A stretch of DNA of 64,000 bases from assembly GCA_035293805.1 (NCBI GenBank), contig DATGMD010000009.1:62001-126000 (forward strand). Direction: 5' to 3'. The notes below the pieces were generated by a model, which was not told the origin of the DNA, made no database searches, and saw only the letters and a program-made list of their open reading frames with translations. Position numbers and translations under genes: made by a program. Each line of letters opens with the position of its first letter. Within the stretch, counting starts at the first letter, position 1. Positions 1 through 8,845 of the stretch are shown piece after piece. Origin of the DNA: JAJPHF01 sp035293805 (lineage in GTDB: Bacteria > Chloroflexota > UBA6077 > JAJPHF01).

Positions 1-745
1 GGCTGCCCGGATACGCCACGCGCACCTGCGCGCCCAGCCCCGCGACCGGATGGTGACCGATCCAGTAGGCCGCCGGCATCGGCTCGCCGCGCGCCTCGTA
101 TTTCTTCAGGTTGCGCTCGGCGTCGCTGTTCGCGGCCGGGTAGACGCGCAGCGCCCGCTCCTGCACGATCCAGCCGCGATGGAGCGAGCTGTTGTCGATC
201 CCGCTGTCGGGGTCGTAATGGGTGAAGAAGCCGCCCGTCAGGTACGGGCCCGGGTCGCCCTCGTGGTGAACGAGTGCGGGCAGATCAAACAGGTTCACGT
301 CGGCGCCGCGCAGCACGATGTCCTTCACCGGCGCCTCGTCGCGCCCGACGACGACCGGCGGCCGCCGCTCCAGGCGAGCCTTACGGTAGAAGTCGCGCCC
401 TACGTCGCGGAAGGTCGAGCCCATCGCCTCGGCGCAGCGCTGGCGGCTGGCGTACAGGTTGACGACCAGGGGAAAGCGGCTGATCCCGCCGTGGGCGAGC
501 CGCGGCCGCTGGAAGACCAGGATCGGATAGCGGTCCTCTGCCGCCAGCTTCTGGACGATCGCCGTCACCACCTGGACGCAGCTCACCTCGCGCTCGACGT
601 GGACGACCTGCTCCGGGTGCGCGCGCTCATAGGCCGCGAGGAAGCCCGGCAGGCTGAGCGCGGGGACGGGCGCCGGCGGGCGGGGCGCTCCGGGCGCCCC
701 GCCCCGGCCGGCGGTCGCGGACGTGACGGTCGACTCGGCGGTCAT
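1..745 (-). CDS. UbiD family decarboxylase, N-terminal part
   Basis: The reading frame runs off the left edge, so only about 248 N-terminal residues are present. After a Pro/Ala/Gly-rich leader the protein follows the UbiD N-terminal pattern: a segment ending HVEREVS, then YPILVFQ, then FPLVVNLYASRQRCAEAMG, and later the ALVHHEGDPGPYLTGG segment. UbiD enzymes use prenylated FMN to decarboxylate or carboxylate aromatic and unsaturated acids. The prFMN-binding and catalytic residues lie mostly further downstream and cannot be checked. The ATG at 745 follows the cysteine hydrolase gene by 41 bases, so the two are probably co-transcribed. The substrate is unknown. Confidence 0.85.
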   Translation of the reverse strand, partial: MTAESTVTSATAGRGGAPGAPRPPAPVPALSLPGFLAAYERAHPEQVVHVEREVSCVQVVTAIVQKLAAEDRYPILVFQRPRLAHGGISRFPLVVNLYASRQRCAEAMGSTFRDVGRDFYRKARLERRPPVVVGRDEAPVKDIVLRGADVNLFDLPALVHHEGDPGPYLTGGFFTHYDPDSGIDNSSLHRGWIVQERALRVYPAANSDAERNLKKYEARGEPMPAAYWIGHHPVAGLGAQVRVAYPGS

Positions 746-786
746 CTCCCTGGCCCCCTGGCCGCGCATGCCGCGGCAGTCTTCGC

Positions 787-1482
787 CTATGGCCGCGGCG
801 CTTCCAGGCCGCCGAGGTACGGCAGCACCTCGTCGAGGAACATCACGTCGGCATACTTCGAGTTCAGGTCGAACAGGTTCACCTTGTGGCTCAGCCAGTT
901 GCGGTCGAAGACGCACTCCTCGACGACCGCCACCGCGTAACCGGCGTTGTAGCCGTCCACGGCGCTGGCGCGCACGCAGCCGCTGGTCGAGTTGCCGCAG
1001 AAGATGAGCGTGTTTACGCCGAGCTGGGTCAGGTAGGCGTTGATCGGCGTGCCGTAGAAGGCCGTCGCCCGCAGCTTCTCGATGACGATCTCGCCCGGCA
1101 GCGGCGCGAGCTGGGCGAAGTGCGCGTACTCCCAGGCCCGGTCCTGGCTCGCGGAGGTGCGCTTGGTCGTCTGCGCCTGCTGCACGGCCGCTGGCAGCTG
1201 GGCCATCCCCTTGGTGTGGATGACGGGAATGCCGGCGGCGCGCGCCGCGGCCATCAGCCGCTGCGTCGGCTCGATCGCGTTCCACGCCGCCAGGCCGCAG
1301 CTACTCGGGAAGCGCTTCATCGCCTCCAGCACCGGCTCGGGCTTGTCGCCGAAGACGGCGTTGTAGTTGTCGATGCATAGCAGCGCGGGCCGGTCGCGTA
1401 GCCCCATGCGCGCCGCGTAGTTCCCGGCAATCGCGCGAATCTCGTCGTCGATGACGTCTTCCCAGGCGTGCTGGCGGGTCAT
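787..1482 (-). CDS. Isochorismatase-like cysteine hydrolase
   Basis: A 231-residue protein of the isochorismatase-like hydrolase superfamily, which includes N-carbamoylsarcosine amidase, maleamate amidase and nicotinamidase. The expected catalytic triad is visible: Asp38 in LLCIDNYN, Lys136 in VIEKLRATAF, and the nucleophile Cys169 in NSTSGCVRASA. These enzymes hydrolyse amides or ureido groups. It lies between a SnoaL-like gene and a UbiD decarboxylase gene on the same strand, which suggests a small operon acting on an aromatic or N-heterocyclic acid. That substrate guess is inference; the family call is firm. Confidence 0.85.
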   Translation of the reverse strand: MTRQHAWEDVIDDEIRAIAGNYAARMGLRDRPALLCIDNYNAVFGDKPEPVLEAMKRFPSSCGLAAWNAIEPTQRLMAAARAAGIPVIHTKGMAQLPAAVQQAQTTKRTSASQDRAWEYAHFAQLAPLPGEIVIEKLRATAFYGTPINAYLTQLGVNTLIFCGNSTSGCVRASAVDGYNAGYAVAVVEECVFDRNWLSHKVNLFDLNSKYADVMFLDEVLPYLGGLEAPRP

Positions 1483-1558
1483 GACGCTGCCTCCTCGTAG
1501 TCCGCGACGCGGTGCGGCTCCCAGTCGCCTGCGACTATGCCCCCTGCGCCCGCGTGTG

Positions 1559-2044
1559 TCAACCGCCAGTTGCCAGCGCCCGCCGCAGCTCCTCGGTCAG
1601 CGCCTGGCTCAGCTCGGGCCGGCCGTGAAAGGCGGCCGGCGTGTTCTGGAATAGCTCCACCTGCCAGCGACCGTCGCGCCGCGCGGCGACGAGCGTCTGC
1701 ACCGCGTTGGCTGCCGGATTGAGGTCCGACTGCCCGGGCGGGACCATCCCCGCCACGCCCCGCAGAATCGCCACCTCCGGGGTCACGAAGCGGACCTCGC
1801 GGACCTTCGCCACGAAGGCGGCCGTGGGATGGTCCCGAAAGATCGGCGCCAGATGCCCCTCGATCTCCGCTCGGCCGTTGACCGGGCTGCCGTCGAAGCC
1901 CACCATGTTGCCGTCGGCGCTGAACCGCGACGCCATGTCGCCCGCGCTGCGCCGGTTCCAGTCGTCGAGAAGCTGTCGATAGAGCGCGCGCACCGCCGCC
2001 TCGTCCCCGGACTGCCGGCCTTGCGCGCCGTCGCTGTTCGCCAT
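1559..2044 (-). CDS. SnoaL-like / SgcJ-EcaC family protein
   Basis: A 161-residue protein with the NTF2-like fold pattern of SgcJ/EcaC (DUF4440) proteins: an N-terminal helix pair with ALYRQLLDDWNRRSAGDMASRF, a loop GNMVGFDGSPVNGRAEI, and a C-terminal strand run ending RRDGRWQVELFQNTPA. Members range from polyketide cyclases to stress-related ligand-binding proteins, so a reaction cannot be assigned. The frame stays open upstream, but the family homology begins close to the ATG at 2044, so that start was chosen. It is probably the first gene of the leftward cluster with the cysteine hydrolase and UbiD genes; the 77-base gap to the next gene fits a single transcript. Confidence 0.75.
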   Translation of the reverse strand: MANSDGAQGRQSGDEAAVRALYRQLLDDWNRRSAGDMASRFSADGNMVGFDGSPVNGRAEIEGHLAPIFRDHPTAAFVAKVREVRFVTPEVAILRGVAGMVPPGQSDLNPAANAVQTLVAARRDGRWQVELFQNTPAAFHGRPELSQALTEELRRALATGG

Positions 2045-2166
2045 GCCGCTCTCCTGTAGCAGAATACGAGAACCATACCACGAGGGCAGCTGTAGGGGCG
2101 GTGCTGGCTGCGCCTGGCCGGGGCGCCACCCGGCCGGGTGTCGTGCCGAATCCGGCGACGCCGTTC

Positions 2167-2252
2167 CCTCACTCCCTCTCCCTCTGAGAGAGGGCCGGGG
2201 TGAGGGGCCATCCCTCCCCCTCTCCCCCTGGGAGAGGGCCGGGGTGAGGGCC
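2167..2252. repeat. CCCTCACCCC/CTCTCCC hairpin repeat, two units
   Basis: Two tandem units (2167-2206 and 2213-2252), each an imperfect palindrome with a CCCTCTCCC arm, a short loop, a GGGAGAGGG arm and a GGGGTGAGGG tail. The same family recurs near 5.1, 11.8, 14.4, 36.8 and 46.3 kb, always between genes. Function unknown. Confidence 0.85.
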
Positions 2253-2618
2253 CGTCCCGGTCGGCCAACCGCCGGGCCGCATCGAGTATCACCCGCCTGC
2301 GCCGGACGCGAGCCCCCCGCCAATAGCTTCCTCTTTAGAGAGAGGCCGCGAGGCGCACCGGAGAGCGCCCGCCGTCCGGCGGGACGTGGTCGCCGTCACT
2401 CGCCGTACACGCATCCCACCCCGCCCGCGCTACCGTCCGGCCAGGGTCGACGCGTCCCCTCGCCAGGCCGCCGCGGGTCGCTCGGAGGATTATCGTACGG
2501 CGTAAACGATGCGACCTTCCGCGCCCGACCAGCGCTCGGGATCCCGCGCCCGGCCTACGAATTCGCCAGACAGGAGGGAGCATCGTTTGACCGTTCCTCG
2601 GATAACTTCATACGCTGG
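2213..2618 (-). repeat. About 400-bp dispersed element, copy A
   Basis: Read on the minus strand, this matches 14023-14420 on the plus strand over nearly its whole length. Shared blocks, in the same order: GCGTATGA; GAGGAACGGTCAAACGATGC; GGTCGGGCGCGGAAGGTCGC followed by ATCGTTT; GTGTACGGCG; GCGCTCTCCGG; AAAGAGGAAGCTATTGGCG; and a terminal CCCTCACCCC unit. Complementary arms AAACGATGC and GCATCGTTT sit at 2504-2512 and 2580-2588, 67 bases apart. No open frame is shared by the copies. Confidence 0.8.
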
Positions 2619-2821
2619 CGGACCGGCCCGGTGGCGCGATCGAGGGCGCCGCTACCGCGCACCGCAAGAGCGGGTAACACACCCGCCGACGCCGCCAGCC
2701 ATTGACGCTCTGCCAGCGCGGGAGTACACTCCGCCTAGCCGCGTTCGCTTCCCGCTCGGTCCGTGGTTCGTGCCGGGGCCTGGCGCTCCCGCCCCGGTGA
2801 CGGTGAGGTAGTGGAGGCGTC

Positions 2822-3940
2822 ATGCAGGCCACTCGCACTGCCGTTAAGCTTCTCGGATGCACGCTGATCGTCGTGCTGGGCGGCTGCGCGCCCGCGAGCC
2901 CGGCGTCCAGCCCGCCCCCCGTCGCCAACGCCCAGCCCGCACCCGCGGCCGCCCCGTCGGCCGCGCCCGCCGCGGCGCCCACCGCGCCGCTGACCGTCCA
3001 GGTGGGCGGCGTGCTCTCGGTGCCCGGCGCGGGAGTCTTTCTGGGCATCAATCACGGCTATTTCGCTGAGGAGGGTCTCGACATCTCCCTCGTCCCGTTC
3101 GACTCGGGCGAGCAGGCGTTGCCCGCCCTGGCGACCGGCCAGATCGACGTGGCCGCCGCCGGCCTCAGCGCCGGCCTCTTCAGCGCCGTCGCACGCGGCC
3201 TCGACGTCAAGATCGTCGCCGGGATGTCGGCCAACGAGCCGGGCTTCAGTTCGACGGCGCTCGTCGTACGCAAGGACCTGATGGCTAGCGGGGCGGTCCG
3301 GACGCTCGCGGACCTGCGTGGGCGCCAGGTGGCGCTAGTCACGGAGACCGGCGGCCTGGCGATCGATCTGTCGCGGGGACTGGAGAGCGTGGGACTGACC
3401 GATGCCGACGTCAACCGGGAGATCCTGCCCTTCCCCGACGAGGTGGTGGCGCTGGCGAACGGCGCGATCGACGCTGCCATGCCCACCGAGCCATTCGTCG
3501 CGCGGGCCGTGTCCACCGGCGTCGGCGTCCGCTGGAAGGGCGCCGACGAGCTATACCCCCACCACCAGCTCACGGTCATCGCCTACTCGGCCGGCTTCGT
3601 CCGCGACCAGCCCGATGCGGCGCACCGCTTCCTGCGCGCCTACCTGCGCGGCGCCCGCGACTTCGTGGACGCGTTCAAGCAAGGGCGCGACCGCGCCGGC
3701 GTGATCAGCGTGCTGGCCGAGTACACGCCGATCAAGGACTTGAGTCTCTACGACCAGATGGTGCCCTCGGGCATCGGTCCGGATGGCGACCTCTACGAGG
3801 ACGGCATGCTATACGACCTGGACTGGTACGTGGCGCGCGGATACCTCCAGGAGAAGATCGACCTCAGCCGGGTCGTCGACCTCCAGTACCGCGACGCGGC
3901 CTTGCAGCAGCTCGGCCGCTACAGCCCGCGCTCCCAGTAA
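2822..3940 (+). CDS. NMT1/THI5-like ABC substrate-binding lipoprotein
   Basis: A 372-residue exported protein. The N-terminus is a lipoprotein signal with lipobox VLGGC, followed by a Pro/Ala linker to about residue 57 and then an NMT1/SsuA-type periplasmic-binding fold. Family features include GVFLGINHGYFAEEGLDIS, LATGQIDVAAAG and AIDAAMPTEPFVARA. It should capture a small organic ligand (family ligands include pyrimidines, sulfonates and aromatic acids) outside the membrane for an ABC importer. No permease or ATPase gene is adjacent. A GGAGG precedes the ATG. A paralog lies 49 bases downstream, so the two are likely co-transcribed. Confidence 0.85.
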   Translation: MQATRTAVKLLGCTLIVVLGGCAPASPASSPPPVANAQPAPAAAPSAAPAAAPTAPLTVQVGGVLSVPGAGVFLGINHGYFAEEGLDISLVPFDSGEQALPALATGQIDVAAAGLSAGLFSAVARGLDVKIVAGMSANEPGFSSTALVVRKDLMASGAVRTLADLRGRQVALVTETGGLAIDLSRGLESVGLTDADVNREILPFPDEVVALANGAIDAAMPTEPFVARAVSTGVGVRWKGADELYPHHQLTVIAYSAGFVRDQPDAAHRFLRAYLRGARDFVDAFKQGRDRAGVISVLAEYTPIKDLSLYDQMVPSGIGPDGDLYEDGMLYDLDWYVARGYLQEKIDLSRVVDLQYRDAALQQLGRYSPRSQ

Positions 3941-3989
3941 CATCCGCGCCGCGGCGCTCCGCCGCCGCGAGCGCCGCGCGGAGGGCTGC

Positions 3990-5048
3990 ATGGATCGACC
4001 GCGCCGCCTCGGGCCCTTGCTCCTGGGGCTGCTCGTCACGCTCGCCGGCTGCCAGGGGCCTGCCGCCCCGGCGGCGCCAACAGCGCCGGCGGCCTCGCCC
4101 GCGCCCGGGACGCCGGCCGCCGCCGGCGCGACCCAGGTGCCCGCCCGCGTCACCGTCAACCTGGGCATCGTCGCGCCGTCGGCCTTGCTCTGGCCCCTCT
4201 ACGTCACCGAGGATGCGGGGTTCGCCGACCGCGCGGGCGTCGATATCGAGACGACGATCACCAACAGCGCGTCCGACGGGATGAACGCGATGCTGGGAGG
4301 CTCTCTCGACGTCAACGCGCTCGGCGCCGATGCCGTCATCCTGGCTCAGGCGCACGGCGCCGACGTGATCGGCGTCGCCGGCCTGACCAACCGCCCACCG
4401 TACAGCCTCCTGGTCCAGCCCGAGATCACACAGGTGGAAGACCTCCGCGGCAAGACGCTCGGCGCCTCGTCGCTCAAGACCGGCGAGGTCGTGTTCTTGC
4501 GCGCGCTCCTACAGCGGTATGGCCTCGGCGAGGGCGACTACGATGTGGTCGTGGCGGGCGGCTCGCGCACGCGCGTGTCCGCCATGCTGACGCACCAGGT
4601 CGACGGCACCCTCATGCCGCCGCCCGACAGTTACCGCCTTGAAGACGCGGGCATGAGACGGCTGGCCGAGACGACCGAGGCGCTGCCCGACTACCAGTTC
4701 CAGCTACTCGTCACCACGCGGCAGTGGGCGCAGGCCCACGCGCCCACGCTCGAGCGCTTCCTGGGCGCCTACACCCAGGCGATCGCCTGGCTCTACGACC
4801 CCGCGAACCGCGACCAGGCGACCAGCATCCTGCAGAACCGCATGCAGTTGAGCGAGGACTATGCTCAGCGCACCTATGCACAGTGGATCGAGCAGGAGCA
4901 GCCCTTCGCGCGCGGCGGCGAGCCGACGATGCCCGGCCTCAAGGCGACCGAAGACCTCCTGCTGTCCAGTGGCGAGGCGACCGCGCCCTTGCCCGCCCAG
5001 GACCGCTACCTGGACCTGCACTACCTGGAGGCCGCGACTCGGCAGTAA
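3990..5048 (+). CDS. NMT1/THI5-like ABC substrate-binding lipoprotein
   Basis: A 352-residue paralog of the gene just upstream. The ATG at 3990 was chosen because it has a purine-rich site (GGAGGG) and starts directly with a lipoprotein signal ending TLAGC; the upstream open frame is only a shadow of the previous gene. After an Ala/Pro linker the fold shows LWPLYVTEDAGFADRAGVDI, MLGGSLDVNALGADAV and LRGKTLGASSLKTGE, the usual ligand-cleft segments. The sequence is clearly divergent from its neighbour, so the two may bind different ligands. No transport components are nearby. Confidence 0.85.
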   Translation: MDRPRRLGPLLLGLLVTLAGCQGPAAPAAPTAPAASPAPGTPAAAGATQVPARVTVNLGIVAPSALLWPLYVTEDAGFADRAGVDIETTITNSASDGMNAMLGGSLDVNALGADAVILAQAHGADVIGVAGLTNRPPYSLLVQPEITQVEDLRGKTLGASSLKTGEVVFLRALLQRYGLGEGDYDVVVAGGSRTRVSAMLTHQVDGTLMPPPDSYRLEDAGMRRLAETTEALPDYQFQLLVTTRQWAQAHAPTLERFLGAYTQAIAWLYDPANRDQATSILQNRMQLSEDYAQRTYAQWIEQEQPFARGGEPTMPGLKATEDLLLSSGEATAPLPAQDRYLDLHYLEAATRQ

Positions 5049-5071
5049 TACCGAGTCCGGCGCTGGCGTTG

Positions 5072-5113
5072 CCCTACTCCCTCTCCCGCTGGGAGCGGGT
5101 TGGGGGTGAGGGC
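5072..5113. repeat. CCCTCACCCC-family hairpin repeat
   Basis: One degenerate unit of the dispersed intergenic repeat (CTCCCTCTCCCGCTGGGAGC and the GGGGTGAGGG tail), lying just after the stop of the lipoprotein gene and before the converging MFS gene. It could act as a bidirectional terminator, but there is no T-run. Confidence 0.7.
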
Positions 5114-5185
5114 GCGCCCCGATAAACGAGCCGCCGGGCCGGATAGAGTGTAAGGCGTAGCCCGGCGACCATGCGTGGCGGATCG

Positions 5186-6670
5186 CTAGCGCCCGCGTGA
5201 CTCCAGACCGGCCGCCGATGGCATGGGCGTCGGCAGCCCGTCCGCGGGCGCCGTATCGGCGGCCTCGCGGCGCTGCGCCTCGATCAGGAGTCGCTCGCGC
5301 GCCGTGTCGGGGATCAGGCACGTCAGCGGCACGTTGATGAGCAGCACGCCCGACAGCGCGAGGAAGATCACGGTCAGCCCCTGCGCCTTGTCCGGGAAGA
5401 AGGACAGCGCCAGCACGACGGCCGCGGTGCCGACCGCCCCCCCGGTCTGACGGAACATCCCCCGCAGCCCGGTCAGTGCCGCGGTCTCGCGGGGCGCCAG
5501 GTCGAGGCTCGCGTTGTTGGCGGCCGGCCCGCCCAGGCCGACCCCGACGCCGCTGATGGTGATGATCGCCGCCAGCAGCCAGAAGCCGCTCAAAGTAAAC
5601 GCGCCTAGCGTCACCGTCGTCCAGCCCTGGCCCAGCAGCGCCAGGCTGATCGAGATAAGCACCACGCCGCCGATCATCGGCAGCCGGTAGCCGAGTCGGA
5701 TGATATACAGGCTGGCCAGCACGGTGGCCACGATGTTCGCGATGGCGCGCGGCGTGAGCACCGTGCCGCTCTCGAACGTGCTCATGCCGTACTGCACCAC
5801 CGCGTAGTATGGCACGAACGCCGAGAACCCGAAGGCGACCGCCCCGTAGAAGAAGTTGTACAGATTGGCCGCCAGGTATGGATTGCGCGCCACTAGCTCA
5901 TAGCGCACCAGCGGCTCGGGCGCCGTGCGGATGTGCCGCAGGAACAGCACGCCGAGCGCGCCGCTCACCCCAAACAGCGCCCACAGCCCCGGACTCTCCA
6001 GCAGCGTGGCGTCGTTACCAACCTCCGTCATGCCGTACATCAGCACTGCGACGGCCCCGGCGAACAGGCCGATTCCCCAGAAATCCACGCGCAGCGGCCG
6101 CCGGGCCGTCGGCGAGTCGTGGAGCAGGCAGTACACGCCGACCAGGACCACGACGCCGAGGGGGACGTTCACGAAGAACAGCTCGCGCCAGCTCCAGTTG
6201 TGCAGGATGAAGCCGCCCAGGTTCGGTCCGATGATGCCGCCGATCGGGAAGATGCTGCTGAACAGCCCGCGCGCCTGGGCGCGACGGTTGCCGAACTGGT
6301 CGCTGATGATCCCGATCGCCGACGGCATCAGGCCACCGCCGCCCACTGCCTGGAGGGCCCGACAGCCGATCAAGACCCCGATCGATGGCGCCAGGCCGCA
6401 GAGCAGCGACCCGAGGGTGAACGCCCCGGCGCAGAACAAAAAGACCCGCTTGCGCCCCAGCGTGTCGCTGAGCCTACCGGCCAGGGGCAACATCACGACC
6501 TGGACGAGCTGGTATGCGGTAAGCGTCCAGCCGACCCAGGTGAGGGGCGCCCCGAAGCTGCTGGTGAGCTGGGGAATAGCGACCGCGACGATCGTCGAAT
6601 CGATCGCGCTCATCAGGACGGCGAGGCTGGAAAGCGTGAAGAAGACGTAGCTAGTTACCCGCTCGCTCAT
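5186..6670 (-). CDS. MFS drug/solute exporter, DHA2 (14-TM) type
   Basis: A 494-residue integral membrane protein. About 14 hydrophobic segments are visible. MFS motif A appears after TM2 as GRLSDTLGRKR, and the antiporter motif-C-like stretch GVGVGLGGPAANNASL lies around TM11. The TM1 start IDSTIVAVAIPQL with GWTLTAYQL is typical of EmrB/QacA proteins, which export drugs or metabolites in exchange for protons. The ATG at 6670 was preferred over one 12 codons upstream because it follows GAGGGG at good spacing and gives the usual short cytoplasmic N-terminus. No TetR or MarR partner is adjacent. The substrate cannot be inferred. Confidence 0.88.
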   Translation of the reverse strand: MSERVTSYVFFTLSSLAVLMSAIDSTIVAVAIPQLTSSFGAPLTWVGWTLTAYQLVQVVMLPLAGRLSDTLGRKRVFLFCAGAFTLGSLLCGLAPSIGVLIGCRALQAVGGGGLMPSAIGIISDQFGNRRAQARGLFSSIFPIGGIIGPNLGGFILHNWSWRELFFVNVPLGVVVLVGVYCLLHDSPTARRPLRVDFWGIGLFAGAVAVLMYGMTEVGNDATLLESPGLWALFGVSGALGVLFLRHIRTAPEPLVRYELVARNPYLAANLYNFFYGAVAFGFSAFVPYYAVVQYGMSTFESGTVLTPRAIANIVATVLASLYIIRLGYRLPMIGGVVLISISLALLGQGWTTVTLGAFTLSGFWLLAAIITISGVGVGLGGPAANNASLDLAPRETAALTGLRGMFRQTGGAVGTAAVVLALSFFPDKAQGLTVIFLALSGVLLINVPLTCLIPDTARERLLIEAQRREAADTAPADGLPTPMPSAAGLESRGR

Positions 6671-6859
6671 GCGCACGCCCCCTCGCCCGTCGCCCGAGCC
6701 GCGCACGGCTCGCCGCCAAATGGCCCCTTAGCATACCACCCGGCGCCCCCCGACCTTATGCGCCGCGGGGCACGTAAACGGCGTAGTGGGAAGAAGAGGG
6801 ACACGGGGAGCGGGCCGGGGATTGACTGCGCGGCGCCCGCGCCAGAGGCTGGCATGCTA

Positions 6860-7540
6860 TCAGCCTTGCCCCGCGGCGCGTCCCGCGTAGCGCTGCCGCA
6901 GGCACAGCACGAGCCGCAGCGCGATGAGGCTGGCGAAGATCGCCGCGTAGGTCAACGGCTGGCTCACGTCGAGCTTCACGCGCCAGATGAAGTGAATGGC
7001 CGCGAGCGCGCCCGCCAGGTAGACCGCCTGGTGGATGCGCTGCCAGCGACGGTACCCCAGGCGCCGCACCCAGTCGTTCGTGGACGTGACGGCCAGCGGG
7101 ACCATCAACAGCAGCGCCAGCACCCCAACCGTGATGAACGGCCGCTGCGCCACGTCCGCCACGATGGCGCCCCAGTCGAAGAACTCGTCCAGCACCAGAT
7201 AGGTCAGGCCGTGCAGCGCGGCGTAGAAGAAGGCGAACAGCCCCAGCTCGCGGCGGATGCGCATCGGCCACGTCCACCCGAGGAGCCGCCGGGCGGGGCT
7301 GCAGGCGAGGGCGGCTAGCAGGAAGACGAGCGCCGTCAGCCCCAGCTCGTTCTCGGCCTCGGCAATGGGGTTGGCGCTTAGCGCGCCGGTGCTCGCCCGC
7401 AGCCCGAGCCACACGAGCGGCACCAGCCCGCCGAGGAAGATGCCCGGCTTGAGCCAGGGCCAGGGCTCGCGGCGGCGCGGCCCAGACCGGCCGAGCCCCG
7501 GCAACCGCTGCGCCGCCGACTGCTGGCCGGTACGCGCCAT
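6860..7540 (-). CDS. msrQ: MsrQ, haem-binding membrane subunit of MsrPQ
   Basis: A 226-residue membrane protein of the ferric-reductase-like/MsrQ family with about six hydrophobic helices. Histidines suited to b-haem binding are in FFYAALHGLTYL, RRWQRIHQAVYL and LAAIHFIWRV. MsrQ passes electrons from the quinone pool or a flavin reductase to MsrP for repair of oxidised methionines outside the cytoplasm. The msrP gene lies just upstream on the same strand, which is the standard pairing. The ATG at 7540 has GGGAG upstream; an earlier in-frame start would add an unrelated leader. Confidence 0.88.
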   Translation of the reverse strand: MARTGQQSAAQRLPGLGRSGPRRREPWPWLKPGIFLGGLVPLVWLGLRASTGALSANPIAEAENELGLTALVFLLAALACSPARRLLGWTWPMRIRRELGLFAFFYAALHGLTYLVLDEFFDWGAIVADVAQRPFITVGVLALLLMVPLAVTSTNDWVRRLGYRRWQRIHQAVYLAGALAAIHFIWRVKLDVSQPLTYAAIFASLIALRLVLCLRQRYAGRAAGQG

Positions 7541-7556
7541 TGGCAGATGCTCCCAT

Positions 7557-7584
7557 AGCTGACGATTGTCAGCTGACGATTGTC
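7557..7584. repeat. 14-bp tandem direct repeat
   Basis: AGCTGACGATTGTC occurs twice head to tail in the short gap between msrP and msrQ, about 20 bases before the msrQ start. It could be a regulator site or a simple duplication. Confidence 0.7.
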
Positions 7585-7681
7585 GCGGCCCAACGGGACG
7601 GAAATCTGCCGCGGCGAAGGGCAAGCGACTCGTCCCCTGCTGCTCGGTAGTCGGGCGGGCTTGGGCGCTCGGACAAACGCG

Positions 7682-8665
7682 CTAGAAATACTTCCGAAGG
7701 TCCATGCCGCTGTAGAGCCCCTCGACCGCGTCGGCGTAGCCGTTGAAGGGGAGCGTCTTGCGCCGCGCGAACTCGCCGATGCGCCGCTCGGTGGCCTGGC
7801 TCCAGCGCGGATGGTCCACCGCCGGGTTCACGTTCGCGTAGAAGCCGTACTCGTGCGGCGCCGCGAGCGCCCACGTCGTCTCCGGCTGCGTGTCCGTGAA
7901 GCGCAGCTTCACGATCGATTTGATGCCCTTGAAGCCGTACTTCCAGGGCACTACCAGCCGCAGCGGGGCGCCGTTCTGGTTGGGCAGCACCTTGCCGTAT
8001 AGCCCCGTCGCCAGGAACGCGAGCGGGTGCAGCGCTTCGTCGAGCCGTAGCCCCTCGACGTACGGCCAGCGGAGGATGCGATAGCGCTGCCCGGGCATCT
8101 GCTCGGGCTTCAGGAGCGTCGTGAACTCAACGAACTTCGCGTTGCCCGTGGGCTCCAGCCGCCGGATCAGGTCGGCCAGCGGAAACCCCAGCCACGGGAT
8201 TACCATCGACCAGGCCTCGACGCAGCGCATCCGATACACCCGCTGCTCCAGCGGGAACCACCCGAGCAGCGTGTCGATATCGATCGTCTGCGGCCGGGCC
8301 ACCTCGCCCTCGACGCTGATCGTCCACGGCCGCGTCTCCAACGCGTGCGCGTTGCGGGCCGGGTCGTCCTTGTCCAGCCCGAACTCGTAGAAGTTGTTGT
8401 AGGTGGTCACGCTGCGCTCTGGTGTTAGCGGCTCGTCGGTGTCGAACGCCCCGCCCGCGGTAAAGGCGATATTCTCGGCGGCCACCGGCGCGGCGGGTGG
8501 CTCGTCGGGCGGTGGCCCCTTCCCCGCCAGCCAGATCAGGCTGCCGCCCACCAGGCCCGCCGTCCCAAGGGTGAACGCCCCGTTCTTGAGGAATTCGCGG
8601 CGGGTCTGGTAGAGCGGCTCGGGGGTGATCTCGCTACTCGGTGGCTCCGGCGGCAAGTCTCGCAT
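7682..8665 (-). CDS. msrP: MsrP, molybdopterin methionine-sulfoxide reductase
   Basis: A 327-residue member of the sulfite-oxidase/MsrP family. A twin-arginine signal (TRREFLKNGAF plus hydrophobic stretch) shows Tat export after cofactor loading. The molybdenum-ligating cysteine is Cys148 in YRMRCVEAWSM, and the family blocks PWTISVEGEV, NGAPLRLVVPWKYGFKGIKSI and LPFNGYADAVEGLY are all present. It reduces protein-bound methionine sulfoxide in the cell envelope with electrons from MsrQ, whose gene follows. A TTG four codons upstream is possible, but GGAG sits seven bases before the ATG at 8665. Confidence 0.92.
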   Translation of the reverse strand: MRDLPPEPPSSEITPEPLYQTRREFLKNGAFTLGTAGLVGGSLIWLAGKGPPPDEPPAAPVAAENIAFTAGGAFDTDEPLTPERSVTTYNNFYEFGLDKDDPARNAHALETRPWTISVEGEVARPQTIDIDTLLGWFPLEQRVYRMRCVEAWSMVIPWLGFPLADLIRRLEPTGNAKFVEFTTLLKPEQMPGQRYRILRWPYVEGLRLDEALHPLAFLATGLYGKVLPNQNGAPLRLVVPWKYGFKGIKSIVKLRFTDTQPETTWALAAPHEYGFYANVNPAVDHPRWSQATERRIGEFARRKTLPFNGYADAVEGLYSGMDLRKYF

Positions 8666-8845
8666 GGCTCGCTCCAAGTGGCAGCGCGCGCCGCGCTGCC
8701 GGCCTCGACGGCTCTCGCGGGTGGCCGCGTGGGCGCCTTCCCCCGTCTAGCGCGATGAGGGCGCGGTCGTTCCTTATCATAGCATCGTCTAGGAACACTG
8801 GGCCGGGTGTTACAATGCAGCGCCGCGCAGGTTCAGGAGAGTACG

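Larger units (their letters stand above)
2045..2821. other. Long intergenic region with two repeat families
   Basis: About 780 bases between divergent genes with no convincing coding frame. From the left it holds two units of the CCCTCACCCC hairpin repeat (2167-2252), then a roughly 400-base element repeated in inverted orientation near 14.0-14.4 kb, then about 200 bases of GC-rich DNA carrying the upstream region of the lipoprotein gene at 2822. Confidence 0.7.

Noticed and set aside
5933..7318. A 461-codon plus-strand open frame
   Set aside because: It runs antisense across both the MFS and msrQ genes and has no domain signal.
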